A DNA stretch of 15,686 bases from Candidatus Moranbacteria bacterium RIFCSPHIGHO2_02_FULL_40_12b (GTDB taxonomy: Bacteria > Patescibacteriota > Minisyncoccia > Moranbacterales > 2-12-FULL-40-10), in the NCBI GenBank assembly GCA_001784725.1, contig MFRX01000037.1:2610-18295 (forward strand), in the 5' to 3' direction. This document shows positions 1 to 7,577 of this stretch, in pieces. Every line of letters begins with the position of its first letter. The first letter of the stretch is position 1. The notes beneath the pieces were generated by a model. The model had not been told where the DNA came from. It saw only the letters and a program-made list of their open reading frames with translations, and made no database searches. Made by a program: the position numbers and the translations under genes.

Positions 1-1106
1 GCAAGATCTCCCAGTTGCGCCAAAAAAACCCTCGGCTTGGATTCTCTGTACGGCTTAGCGTTTACCCGCTGCATTTCAATCACCAGCCGGTCCATCCCCA
101 AGGCAAAACCGATAGCCGGAGTGTCTTCCCCGCCTAATGATTTAATCAAACCGTCGTATCTTCCTCCTCCTCCCAGCGACTGTTTTTTCCCGCCTTCCTC
201 GCCCGACCATATTTCAAAAACGGTCTTAGTGTAATAATTCAATCCCCTCACCATCCGCGGATTTATCACATACGGCAAATCAAGCTCGTCAAGATATTCA
301 AGCAAGCTCTTAAAATGCACGCGGCATTCCAAGCAAAGATGGTCTATTATTTGCGGCGCGCTGAATGAAACCTGCGCGCATTTATCTTCCTTGCAATCCA
401 AAATTCTAAGGGGATTGGTTTTGATCCTTTCCCTGCAATTCTGGCATAGTTTATGTTTTTTTGATTCAAAATAGCTTATTAAAAGGTCTTCATAGTCCTT
501 ATGGCATTGGGAACATCCTATGCTGTTAATCTGAAACTGAATGTTCTTTATTCCCAGATTATTAACGACCCTGCAGGCAAGCTGAATGAGTTGCGCGTCA
601 AGAATCGCGTCTTGTTCTCCAAGAATATCAAAATTAGCCTGCCAGTGTTCGCGGTATCTGCCTTCCTGGGGACGGTCGTAGCGATAGACGGATCCGGTAG
701 AAAATAATTTTACCGGTTTCGGCAGAACGTTCATTCCATGCTGGATATAAGCCCGGGCGACGCTCGCCGTGAATTCAGGGCGCAGCGCCACCTTGTCGCC
801 GCCTTTGGTGGCAAAAACATACATTTCCCGATCAACAATATCAGTGCCCTCGCCGACTGAACGGATAAAAAGGTTGGCATATTCAACTACCGGGGTGTCA
901 ATGCGCTGAAACCCGTATTCCTGCGAAGCGCGGTTAAGAACGCGCCTCACCTGCTGCCAGTACGGCTGCTCTCCGGGAAGGATATCGCGCATGCCTCTTG
1001 GCGGCTGAAGCAGGATCGGTTCTTCCATTTGAGTTTTTTCTTCCTTTTTTGCAACCTTGACTTTTCTCGCGGATTTCTTTAAAATTTTTCTTTTTTTTCT
1101 GGGCAT
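1..1106 (-). CDS. hisS: Histidyl-tRNA synthetase, N-terminal ~368 residues (3' end outside window)
   Basis: Class II aminoacyl-tRNA synthetase that charges tRNA-His in the cytoplasm. The reading frame is open from the ATG at 1106 to the window edge. Visible motifs are PPRGMRDILP near the N-terminus, motif 2 (RPEFTASVAR, then the region around RYREHWQANFDILGEQD), the HisA signature VRGLNYYT, the HisB signature GGGRYDGL and motif 3 (AIGFALGMDRL). The C-terminal anticodon-binding domain is only just entered (PRVFLAQLGDL) before the window ends. Between motif 2 and HisA lies an insert with several Cys pairs (IGCSQC, LCQNC, DCKEDKC, LCLEC), compatible with metal binding. The first 26 residues are very basic and atypical. 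An internal ATG at 1028, with GGAAG upstream, would give the more usual family N-terminus, so the start is uncertain. The nearest upstream gene on this strand is lepB, separated by a large palindrome. Confidence 0.93.
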   Translation of the reverse strand, partial: MPRKKRKILKKSARKVKVAKKEEKTQMEEPILLQPPRGMRDILPGEQPYWQQVRRVLNRASQEYGFQRIDTPVVEYANLFIRSVGEGTDIVDREMYVFATKGGDKVALRPEFTASVARAYIQHGMNVLPKPVKLFSTGSVYRYDRPQEGRYREHWQANFDILGEQDAILDAQLIQLACRVVNNLGIKNIQFQINSIGCSQCHKDYEDLLISYFESKKHKLCQNCRERIKTNPLRILDCKEDKCAQVSFSAPQIIDHLCLECRVHFKSLLEYLDELDLPYVINPRMVRGLNYYTKTVFEIWSGEEGGKKQSLGGGGRYDGLIKSLGGEDTPAIGFALGMDRLVIEMQRVNAKPYRESKPRVFLAQLGDL

Positions 1107-1120
1107 AATAATTTTTTTCC

Positions 1121-1236
1121 TACAAATCTGCGAATGTGAAGAATATTAATTATAGGACTTGCGCGTTTGCTTCTTTAGACATCAGATGTCTGCAAACGCG
1201 CAATTCCTAAATTATTAAGATATTTGCAGATTTGTA
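1121..1236. repeat. 116-bp imperfect palindrome between lepB and hisS
   Basis: The outer arms TACAAATCTGC (1121-1131) and its exact reverse complement (1226-1236) enclose inner arms TTGCGCGTTTGC (1159-1170) and its exact complement (1192-1203). TAGGA/TCCTA pairs lie between them (1153-1157 and 1205-1209), and a small hairpin AGACAT-CAG-ATGTCT sits in the centre (1177-1191). The arms align over most of their length with a few gaps. No T-run follows the stem on either strand, so it is not a standard terminator, although as RNA it would fold strongly just upstream of hisS. It could be a MITE-like repeat, or a processing or attenuation structure. Confidence 0.75.
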
Positions 1237-1260
1237 CATTTTTTGTACATTTATAGACAA

Positions 1261-1911
1261 TTAGAATACTTCCATTTTTTTGATCGGCCAGGCCCGTAAA
1301 AGCGCTTTTCCCATAATGCTGTCTTTTTTGAGGGGTCCCCAGCTTCGGGAATCCAAGCTGTATTTCCGATTATCGCCCATCACGAAATACTCATCCGGAG
1401 CAAGAGTAAATATTACTCCTCCGTTTGCCCATTCCGTAATCACGTTTTTATCCAGATATTCACTTTCGTCAAGCGGGATTCCGCCGGGAAACTGCGTGTT
1501 GTAAATATAGACCTTGCCGTTAGTCACGGAAATTTTTTCCCCGGATAGCGCGATCACCCTTTTAATGAAATACTGCTGCGGCCTTTGGGGCGGCCGAAAA
1601 ACAATGACATCGCCCCTTTTTAATTCCTTGAACGGATTAACCGTAAAAAAATGGGTATCGCTCAAACCCACTTCTGTTTTCTTGTATCCCAGTTCATTTA
1701 CGATAAGATATTCCCCATTTTCAAAATTCGGCTCCATACTGGCGCCTTGGACAAAAAACGGCTGGAAAAGGAAAATTCTGATCGGAACAATTATCACCAC
1801 GGCTAAAATAAAAACCTTGACGATTTCCAGAAGAAACCCGCCCACTCCCTGATAGGACTCTCCGTTGCCATCGTTTAATTTTTCTTCATCTTCATTTTCT
1901 TCGCGCGCCAT
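1261..1911 (-). CDS. lepB: Signal peptidase I
   Basis: Membrane-bound serine endopeptidase (S26 family) that removes signal peptides from exported proteins. The 216-residue protein has an acidic N-terminal tail of about 25 residues, one transmembrane segment (about 26-49) and an extracytoplasmic catalytic domain. The catalytic Ser58 lies in QGASMEP and the general-base Lys117 in YFIKRVIAL. The conserved boxes RGDVIVF (99-105) and GDNR (179-182, in MGDNRKYSLDSRSWG) are present. The length is normal for a Gram-positive-type single-TM enzyme. The ATG at 1911 has no strong Shine-Dalgarno sequence. A perfect 6-bp hairpin (1928-1943) lies 16 nt upstream of the start in the presumed 5' leader. The gene is divergent from the LCP gene and upstream of hisS on the same strand. 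Confidence 0.96.
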   Translation of the reverse strand: MAREENEDEEKLNDGNGESYQGVGGFLLEIVKVFILAVVIIVPIRIFLFQPFFVQGASMEPNFENGEYLIVNELGYKKTEVGLSDTHFFTVNPFKELKRGDVIVFRPPQRPQQYFIKRVIALSGEKISVTNGKVYIYNTQFPGGIPLDESEYLDKNVITEWANGGVIFTLAPDEYFVMGDNRKYSLDSRSWGPLKKDSIMGKALLRAWPIKKMEVF

Positions 1912-1927
1912 ATTGTGAATAATCCAA

Positions 1928-1943
1928 CCGCAGCAAACTGCGG
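1928..1943. other. Small hairpin in the lepB 5' leader
   Basis: CCGCAG-CAAA-CTGCGG is a perfect 6-bp GC-rich stem with a four-base loop. It sits 16 nt upstream of the lepB ATG and lies in the divergent lepB/LCP spacer (1912-2074). It could be an RNA structure near the lepB ribosome-binding region or a protein-binding dyad. An 8-bp palindrome CGCATGCG (1969-1976) lies further out in the same spacer. I see no convincing sigma70 promoter pair here. Confidence 0.45.
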
Positions 1944-2074
1944 GTATTACTAAAAATTAAAACTTATTCGCATGCGTTAAAACAAAGCAATAATATCATA
2001 CTTTTCCCGTCTTGGCAATAGCGTATCAATCGAAAAATTTTGATATTTTTTTGAGATTAGGATACCATAAAATT

Positions 2075-3634
2075 ATGGATGGAATTAAAAGAAAAAAAGG
2101 AACTGCTTTGCCTGATTCGGAGGCGCCTTCTGAAAGAAATAATGATATTTATCTCGGGCTTCAGAATAATCTCCCTCCTCCAGGAAACCGAATCGGAAAC
2201 AAAAAATCCGCGAAAAATTACGGAAAGGGCTTCCTGATATTTTTTATCATTTCTTTTACTATCACTCTTTTTTGGGTGATTTTTTTCAGCTGGAAAATCC
2301 ATTCAACCAGTAAAAAAATAATCATCACTAACGATAATAATTCTTCTTTCGTAAGCAGTTTAAAATCCATCGTCGCCCCGATTATCACGAACAAGCGCGA
2401 AGAACTTAAGGGAGAGGAAAAAAACAGGATAAATATCCTGCTTCTCGGCGCGGCCGGAGAAGGAAAAGCCGGAAAAAATCTTACCGACACGATAATGATA
2501 ATGAGCATCAACACCCAGACCAAAAAATTGGCCTTGCTTTCGCTTCCCCGAGATCTATATGTGAAAATTCCCGAAACTAAGTCCTACTCAAAGATTAATT
2601 CCCTTTATCAGTATGGATTAAGCAACAATGAAGGCGTTGAAACGGTAAAAAAGTCGGTTGAAGAAATAACCGGACTAGACATCAATTACTACCTTATAAT
2701 TAATTACGACGGATTTAAAAAAGTAATTGACGACCTTGGAGGAGTGAATGTTTATGTTGAGCGGGATATTTATGACACGCGATTCCCCGGATCTAATTTC
2801 AGCTATGAAACTTTTAAATTAGAAAAAGGCCTGCATAAAATGGACGGCGAAACGGCTTTGAAATTCGTCCGTGAGCGGCACAATGATCCGGAAGGCGATT
2901 TCGGCCGGGCTAAGCGGCAGCAAAATATGATCCAAGCGGCGAAAAGCAAATTTTTTTCCTTTAGAACTCTGCTCAATGTCTTTGCTCTCAATAAGATTCT
3001 CGACGATCTCGGAAACAACGTAAAAACGGACATTCAAATTGACGAAATAGAAGGGCTCCTGGCCATTAGCCGGGAAGTTGACAGCCAGAATATTACCAAC
3101 GCCGTGGCTGACGCCTGGGAAAAAGACAGCTTGCTTAAGGTCTCGCATGTCTTTTACGGAAACATCCGCGCTTTCATTCTGGTTCCGCGCGTGGGAAACT
3201 GGAGCGAAATTCAGGAACTCTCTGAAAATATTTTCGATTTGGACGCAATCCGAAGAAAAGAAGCGGAAATTGAAAAAGAGAATGTGAAAATAACCGTCAT
3301 TAACCAGAGCAGCGACAGGCAATTGGCTTCCAAGATCAGAGATCTTCTGGAAAGCAAGATGAAATTTAAAAGCGTCATCGTAAAATCGCCGCCCACTCCG
3401 GATATCCGGGAAGAGACCGCTGTATACGACCGGACTGGAAAAAATAAAATTTTTTCGCTCAATGAAATAATCAAAAAACTACCGGCGCGACTGCCTCCTG
3501 AAGATAGTGGTATAATAGATGCGCGGGAGGATTCCGACTTGGTCATTGTGCTGGGAAGGGATCTGGAAGAAAAATATTCTTTTGAAGAGGACAGTATTGA
3601 GGAATTCAACAAAGCGCAGGAATTGGAATTTTAA
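2075..3634 (+). CDS. LytR-CpsA-Psr (LCP) family cell-envelope protein with C-terminal LytR_C domain
   Basis: LCP enzymes transfer undecaprenyl-pyrophosphate-linked glycopolymers onto peptidoglycan or other wall acceptors outside the membrane. From the ATG at 2075 the product is 519 residues. It has a basic or polar cytoplasmic tail of about 50 residues, one TM segment (about 52-74), an LCP domain (about 117-289) and a LytR_C-type domain (about 403-499, beginning VKITVINQSSDRQLASKI). Conserved LCP features are NILLLGAAGEG, TDTIMIMS, LPRDLYV and FVRERH followed by DFGRAKRQQ; these contain the acidic and Arg residues that bind the lipid pyrophosphate. I chose ATG 2075 because AGGA (2059-2062) precedes it. 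The open frame also extends back to a TTG at 2012 with no ribosome-binding site. The pth gene follows after 26 nt on the same strand. The transferred polymer cannot be told from the sequence. Confidence 0.9.
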   Translation: MDGIKRKKGTALPDSEAPSERNNDIYLGLQNNLPPPGNRIGNKKSAKNYGKGFLIFFIISFTITLFWVIFFSWKIHSTSKKIIITNDNNSSFVSSLKSIVAPIITNKREELKGEEKNRINILLLGAAGEGKAGKNLTDTIMIMSINTQTKKLALLSLPRDLYVKIPETKSYSKINSLYQYGLSNNEGVETVKKSVEEITGLDINYYLIINYDGFKKVIDDLGGVNVYVERDIYDTRFPGSNFSYETFKLEKGLHKMDGETALKFVRERHNDPEGDFGRAKRQQNMIQAAKSKFFSFRTLLNVFALNKILDDLGNNVKTDIQIDEIEGLLAISREVDSQNITNAVADAWEKDSLLKVSHVFYGNIRAFILVPRVGNWSEIQELSENIFDLDAIRRKEAEIEKENVKITVINQSSDRQLASKIRDLLESKMKFKSVIVKSPPTPDIREETAVYDRTGKNKIFSLNEIIKKLPARLPPEDSGIIDAREDSDLVIVLGRDLEEKYSFEEDSIEEFNKAQELEF

Positions 3635-3660
3635 AAATAATTTTGCTTAATTCTTAATTC

Positions 3661-4191
3661 ATGATTCTTATCGTTGGCTTAGGCAATCCCGGAGAAAAAT
3701 ACAAAAACAACCGCCACAACGCCGGATTCATTGTGCTGGATGAAATTCAGAAAACATGGAACTTTCCGGATTTTGAGTTTTATAAAAAATTCAATTCTGA
3801 CGTTTCCGACGGTCAAATGTCAAATGTCAAATGTTTATTGGTGCGCCCGCAAACTTTCATGAACCACTCCGGCGAAGCCGTCCGGAAAATTTTGGATTTC
3901 TATAAATTAACTCCGCAAAATTTAATCGTCATTCACGACGATCTGGATATTGAAATTGGGAATTATAAAATTTCTTCCGACACTTCTTCCGCCGGGCATA
4001 AAGGCGTACAGGATATTATGGATAAATTAGGAACTCAAGAATTTAAAAGAATCCGCGTTGGCGTGGAAACCGCCGGCGGCCGGGTGAACCGCAATATTCC
4101 GGGCGATGACTTTGTCCTGCAGGACTTTTCGGAAGAAGAAATGGAAAAAGTCATAAAACTTTCCGGAGAAATAAGCCGGAACTTGATATAG
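3661..4191 (+). CDS. pth: Peptidyl-tRNA hydrolase
   Basis: Recycles peptidyl-tRNAs that drop off the ribosome by hydrolysing the ester bond between peptide and tRNA. The 176-residue product begins directly with the family N-terminus (GLGNPGEKYKNNRHNAGF). It has catalytic His19, Asn9, Asn68 in RPQTFMNHSGEA, and Asp93 in IHDDLD. The position equivalent to E. coli Asn114 (GHNG) is Lys here (GHKG). Residues 52-58 are encoded by three perfect copies of TCAAATG (3813-3833), an unusual heptamer repeat in a variable region. No Shine-Dalgarno sequence is visible before the ATG. The gene is probably co-transcribed with the LCP gene, and a hairpin terminator follows at 4202. Confidence 0.96.
   Translation: MILIVGLGNPGEKYKNNRHNAGFIVLDEIQKTWNFPDFEFYKKFNSDVSDGQMSNVKCLLVRPQTFMNHSGEAVRKILDFYKLTPQNLIVIHDDLDIEIGNYKISSDTSSAGHKGVQDIMDKLGTQEFKRIRVGVETAGGRVNRNIPGDDFVLQDFSEEEMEKVIKLSGEISRNLI
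3813..3833 (+). repeat. Heptanucleotide repeat (TCAAATG)x3 inside pth
   Basis: Three exact tandem copies of a 7-base unit lie within coding sequence. The 21-base total keeps the reading frame; gain or loss of one unit would shift it. It lies in a loop region between conserved Pth motifs. Confidence 0.9.
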
Positions 4192-4201
4192 AACAAACAA
4201 A

Positions 4202-4240
4202 AAGAGCTGGCCATCATTTGATGGTCAGCTCTTGAGTTTT
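4202..4240. terminator. Hairpin terminator between pth and the convergent ABC ATPase gene
   Basis: AAGAGCTG (4202-4209) pairs with CAGCTCTT (4226-4233), and CCATCA (4211-4216) pairs with TGATGG (4219-4224). One position (4210/4225) is a G-U pair only in plus-strand RNA, so the fold is best in that direction. A TTTT run follows at 4237-4240. It probably ends the LCP-pth transcript and may also serve the convergent minus-strand ABC operon, which stops at 4255. Confidence 0.8.
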
Positions 4241-4254
4241 AATAAAGAACTTTT

Positions 4255-5136
4255 TTAACTCTGTTTTAGCACCCCCACTCGGTGCATTTCATCTTCAATT
4301 ACTCCCACATAGTCGAAGAATTCTTTCGTCTTCTTCATGTCCATGTGCCTTTCAAGCGGCAAACCAATATGATAGTGCTTGACTATATAAGCTGGACTGG
4401 CACTCATAATGTATATGTCATCACCAAGAAATACCGCTTCTGAAATGTCGTGGGTGACAAAGATAACCGTGGGACGGTATTCCAGCCAGATGTCCGCCAG
4501 GAGATGCTGCATTTGAGATCTGGTATTAGTGTCCAAAGCTCCGAATGGCTCATCCATAAGAATTATCTCCGGATTGGAAATAAGACTGCGGGCAATGGCT
4601 ACTCTCTGAAGCTGTCCTCCTGAAAGAAGAGGATACTGGGCAAACTTCTTCTCATGCCCTTGGAGCCCTACTTTCTTTATGAACTCCATGCTTTTTTCCT
4701 CCGCTTCTTTTTTGCCAACCCCCTTGTAGAGTAAGGGCAGGGAGACATTTCTCAAAACGCTGTACCAGGGAAACGAGGAATATTGCTGGAAAACCATGGA
4801 TATGGAAGATTTATACTCTTTTCGTGTTTTCCCACGAATCAGTATCTCGCCGGAAGTCGGTTCCTGTAGACCACTAATGAAACGGAGGATAGTTGATTTT
4901 CCGCAGCCGGAAGGACCCAGAATTACCACAAATTGGCCCTGATTCGGCTTATCTTCAATCAACAAGCTGAAATCCTTAATAACGTGCGTTTTCCCGTCAT
5001 CATAAGAGATGCTGATATTTTTCATACAGATAACATCAGGAAGTTCCGTTTCAGTGAAGGCGATGCCATTTCCTTCGCCCGAAGTTATTACGGTGCCTGT
5101 TCCGTTGACTGGAATTTTTGAATTATCATTTTCCAT
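4255..5136 (-). CDS. ABC transporter ATP-binding protein, nitrate/sulfonate/taurine-importer type
   Basis: Cytoplasmic ATPase subunit that powers the adjacent permease. The 293-residue product has Walker A GPSGCGKST (74-82), a Q-loop (VFQQY, about 115-119), signature LSGGQLQRVAIARSL (from 171), Walker B ILMDEPFGALD (192-202) and the H-loop His229 (VTHD), so it should be active. The overall pattern matches the SsuB/TauB/NrtD group. The N-terminal ~33 residues, rich in Gly, Asn and Thr, are an extension beyond the usual fold. I chose ATG 5136 because AAAGGAGG lies at the correct spacing and only one base separates it from the permease stop codon; a longer open frame upstream has no such support. 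It is the last gene of the six-gene cluster. The substrate cannot be assigned. Confidence 0.93.
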   Translation of the reverse strand: MENDNSKIPVNGTGTVITSGEGNGIAFTETELPDVICMKNISISYDDGKTHVIKDFSLLIEDKPNQGQFVVILGPSGCGKSTILRFISGLQEPTSGEILIRGKTRKEYKSSISMVFQQYSSFPWYSVLRNVSLPLLYKGVGKKEAEEKSMEFIKKVGLQGHEKKFAQYPLLSGGQLQRVAIARSLISNPEIILMDEPFGALDTNTRSQMQHLLADIWLEYRPTVIFVTHDISEAVFLGDDIYIMSASPAYIVKHYHIGLPLERHMDMKKTKEFFDYVGVIEDEMHRVGVLKQS

Positions 5137-5137
5137 G

Positions 5138-5935
5138 TCATTTCCCTCCTTTCGTAGCGTACTTATGGCGGAAGAGTGTCTTGTCCACATAGAGAAAAAT
5201 CTGATCAAGAACCACTGCGATGATAATTATCGTCAGCAGTATGGCAAAGGCCTTATCAGCCCGGCTTTGCCGGCCTGCGATATAAGCCAGCGCGCCCATT
5301 CCTCCGGTATTATTAATCATTTCAGCGATAATTATGTATGTCCAGGATATTGGCGCAAGAATTCTGACATCGTCAAATGTTTTTGATATCACATCGGGAA
5401 AGAAAACTGTTCTGACGATCTGCCAATTAACCGCGCCGCAAGTTTTTGCCGTCTGCACATAAACATCCTGAACATCAAATACTCTCTGAATGATGGTCGG
5501 CAAGAGGTATACAAAAATACCAAAAGCCAAAAAACTTACTTTCATCATATCGCTAAATCCGAACCAGCTGATAAAAACGCCAATAAGGATCGTCAGAGGC
5601 AAGTAGCGGAAAACCGATATTTGCCTTTCCAACAGGCCTCTTGCCTCCGGAATTAACCCAATGAAAAACCCGAGCGGCAGTGCGGTCAGAAATGCCAGCG
5701 ATATGCCCAATAAGTTGAGCTTAACTGAATAAACCGCGTTTCTTACCAGTGCGTCATCGAAATGAAGCTCCGGAAAAGCCATCAGCACTTTTATCGGTGA
5801 AGGAAAAATTCCCGGCGACATTTTGAAAATTATTGTCACCAGATGCCAAATCACCAACATCGCAATCGTACCGATAACGGTAAGAATGATAAATTTCTTT
5901 CGGGGAATATTACCCCTTAATTCCAAGTGATGCAT
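5138..5935 (-). CDS. ABC transporter permease (BPD_transp_1), nitrate/sulfonate/taurine type
   Basis: Inner-membrane channel subunit. The 265-residue product has a short basic N-terminus and about six hydrophobic segments (the first at about 15-37, the last at about 230-252). It carries an EAA-type coupling loop around TAKTCGAVNWQIVRTVFFPDV, which docks onto the ATPase. SsuC/TauC-like features include FPSPIKVLMAFPEL near the N-terminus and the WTYIIIAEMINNTGGMG stretch. Length is normal for the family. The ATG at 5935 is preceded by AAAGGAG. The C-terminus KGGK is written by the Shine-Dalgarno sequence of the following ATPase gene. A 79-bp spacer with a strong hairpin separates it from the upstream substrate-binding gene. 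Confidence 0.92.
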   Translation of the reverse strand: MHHLELRGNIPRKKFIILTVIGTIAMLVIWHLVTIIFKMSPGIFPSPIKVLMAFPELHFDDALVRNAVYSVKLNLLGISLAFLTALPLGFFIGLIPEARGLLERQISVFRYLPLTILIGVFISWFGFSDMMKVSFLAFGIFVYLLPTIIQRVFDVQDVYVQTAKTCGAVNWQIVRTVFFPDVISKTFDDVRILAPISWTYIIIAEMINNTGGMGALAYIAGRQSRADKAFAILLTIIIIAVVLDQIFLYVDKTLFRHKYATKGGK

Positions 5936-5973
5936 TTTGTTTGGTCTCCTTTCGAAAATATGAGAAATAGAAA

Positions 5974-6003
5974 GGAGCGGACCGATATTTATCAGCCCGC
6001 TCC
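5974..6003 (-). terminator. Intercistronic hairpin between binding-protein and permease genes
   Basis: On the minus strand GGAGCGG pairs exactly with CCGCTCC (fwd 5997-6003 with 5974-5980). The fold continues inward as CTGAT/ATCGG with one G-U pair, and the RNA after it is U-rich (UUUCUAUUUCUC). It lies 11 nt past the stop of the binding-protein gene and 38 nt before the permease start. This suits partial termination or 3'-end stabilisation that would yield more binding protein than permease. Confidence 0.6.
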
Positions 6004-6014
6004 AAGTTTCGCTC

Positions 6015-7559
6015 TTATAGGAGCTGCAGTTCGGTCCGCCTGTTCAAGGCGCGGCCATGATCGGTACCGTTATCGGCCACCGGCTCATATTGGCCTTTGC
6101 CTGACACAACGAATCTGTTCCGGTCAAAACCGAATTTACTTGTCAGATAATTCGCGACTGATTGACCTCTTCTTTCAGAGAGTGTTTGATTACTCTCTGG
6201 ACTACCTACACTGTCAGTATGGCCGACAATCCTTATTCTGGATCCAGCAAACTGGCGAGCGGTATCGGCAAAAGCCATTTCAATCAGAAGTTGCGCGTTC
6301 TGATCAAGAGTAGCAGATCCTGTCGCGAAAGTAATGCGCAAGGTTTTGGACGCTACCGCTTGGGCAGATGCCTCCTGACTGGTGGCTTTGGTAAATGAGA
6401 ATCCTCCTTCTGCTTCGTGCTCTGGTCCGAAAAGACGGGCCGCACGTATGGCTGAAACATCATAAACTGTTCTCCATGCTGGAACCACATCCGGCGCCAA
6501 CCCGATAGCATTATAGATCCGCGCCATCTTCTCATACAGGTCTTTCCCGGTGACGCCTTTGTAATTGGCATCTAGTCCGAAGAAATTCATATTGTCCCCG
6601 TGAGTCGTCAGGCGGACATTGTTTATGGCCGTTCTGGCAAAATCATCCGGAACATTGAGTCCCTGCATAAGAATCTTTATGGCGTCTTCTTTCGCTTGGG
6701 AGTTGGTATTTATCTCAGCCGCGCCCTTCATCCATCCTTCGTAAATAGCTTTTATTACTTCGGGATGGCTGTCAACATAAGCTTTCTTCGCAAAAAATCC
6801 GTCAGCGATTATGTTAGTAGCGCTCTTGGTTGACTTGAGAATATGAGAACCGGGCCTGCTTTTTAAGCAGTCAACGTCATCCGGACTCCAGACCACCGCT
6901 GCGTCAACTTTTCCATCCTTGAAATAAGCTGCTGCCGTAATAGCGGAATCCACTTCCGTAACATTAGCTTTAATGTCTCTGTATTCTATATCATCGGCTT
7001 GCAACATACTCAAGAGAAAAGTATGGGATGGCGTTCCAATGGCTACGGCTACCTTTTTTCCGCGCAAATCACGGATAGATCTGATATTGTTTGTTGCTAC
7101 AATTGCGTCTCCGCCGCGAGACCAGTCGGCCTGAAATAGAAAAACCGGCTGGTATTCCTTTAGAGCATCCGACTCTGACGCGAAAGCGTCTATCGTCGCC
7201 CATAAAAGCTGAACCTCGTCATTTTTCCAGGCGTTTCGGGACTGGGTAAAGTCGTCAAGGACTTTGAATTCCACCAGTATCCCGTAGTCCTTGTAATAGC
7301 GGGACTCTTTGGAAGCAGAAAATCCGCCGTTGTAATACTGTCCGCCTGCGTAGCCACCCCAGGTCACCACTCCTATTTTTGCTAAAGGTGTACCTGATTT
7401 GACCGCCTTTGAAGTTTCTGCTTTTCCAAGAATGCTCTTTATCTGCCTGCCTTCTGGCATAATCTTATCTTTAAACTTCATAAATACCCCAAACAAAACT
7501 GCTATCCCGATGAAGATAAGCATAAACTTAACTATCGGCTTCATTCTTTCTTTTGCCAT
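6015..7559 (-). CDS. Membrane-anchored ABC substrate-binding protein fused to a C-terminal OmpA-like peptidoglycan-binding domain
   Basis: The 514-residue protein has an uncleaved-looking N-terminal TM anchor (about 11-28; no lipobox Cys, no clear AXA site). A linker is followed by a periplasmic-binding-protein-like domain of the NMT1/SsuA/NrtA type (about 58-345; note VVTWGGYAGGQYYNGGF, IRDLRGKKVAVAIGTPSHTF and DAAVVWSPD). A ~60-residue linker then leads to an OmpA-like domain (about 405-514). The OmpA part has GHTDSVGS, LSERR, and ADNGTDHGRALNRR. Asp449 and Arg464 occupy the spacing (D+15) of the Asp/Arg pair that grips diaminopimelate in known OmpA domains. The likely role is to present a solute-binding domain tied to both membrane and peptidoglycan, feeding the adjacent permease and ATPase. 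ATG 7559 is preceded by GGGAGG. The ligand is unknown. Confidence 0.88.
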   Translation of the reverse strand: MAKERMKPIVKFMLIFIGIAVLFGVFMKFKDKIMPEGRQIKSILGKAETSKAVKSGTPLAKIGVVTWGGYAGGQYYNGGFSASKESRYYKDYGILVEFKVLDDFTQSRNAWKNDEVQLLWATIDAFASESDALKEYQPVFLFQADWSRGGDAIVATNNIRSIRDLRGKKVAVAIGTPSHTFLLSMLQADDIEYRDIKANVTEVDSAITAAAYFKDGKVDAAVVWSPDDVDCLKSRPGSHILKSTKSATNIIADGFFAKKAYVDSHPEVIKAIYEGWMKGAAEINTNSQAKEDAIKILMQGLNVPDDFARTAINNVRLTTHGDNMNFFGLDANYKGVTGKDLYEKMARIYNAIGLAPDVVPAWRTVYDVSAIRAARLFGPEHEAEGGFSFTKATSQEASAQAVASKTLRITFATGSATLDQNAQLLIEMAFADTARQFAGSRIRIVGHTDSVGSPESNQTLSERRGQSVANYLTSKFGFDRNRFVVSGKGQYEPVADNGTDHGRALNRRTELQLL

Positions 7560-7577
7560 CTTTTTTATCCTCCCTTT

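Noticed and set aside
1107..1260. T-box leader for hisS
   Set aside because: I see neither the T-box core sequence nor an antiterminator/terminator pair; the palindrome alone does not support it.
2012..2074. TTG-initiated extension of the LCP protein by 21 residues
   Set aside because: No ribosome-binding site; ATG 2075 has AGGA upstream and gives a normal LCP N-terminus.
2819..3322. Antisense frame inside the LCP gene
   Set aside because: Opposite the LCP domain, no start signals; shadow of the real gene.
5137..5208. Longer start for the ABC ATPase
   Set aside because: It would overlap the permease gene, and ATG 5136 has AAAGGAGG at ideal spacing.
4255..7559. Specific nitrate, sulfonate or taurine importer
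   Set aside because: The family resemblance does not fix the ligand, and no metabolic gene for any of these is nearby.
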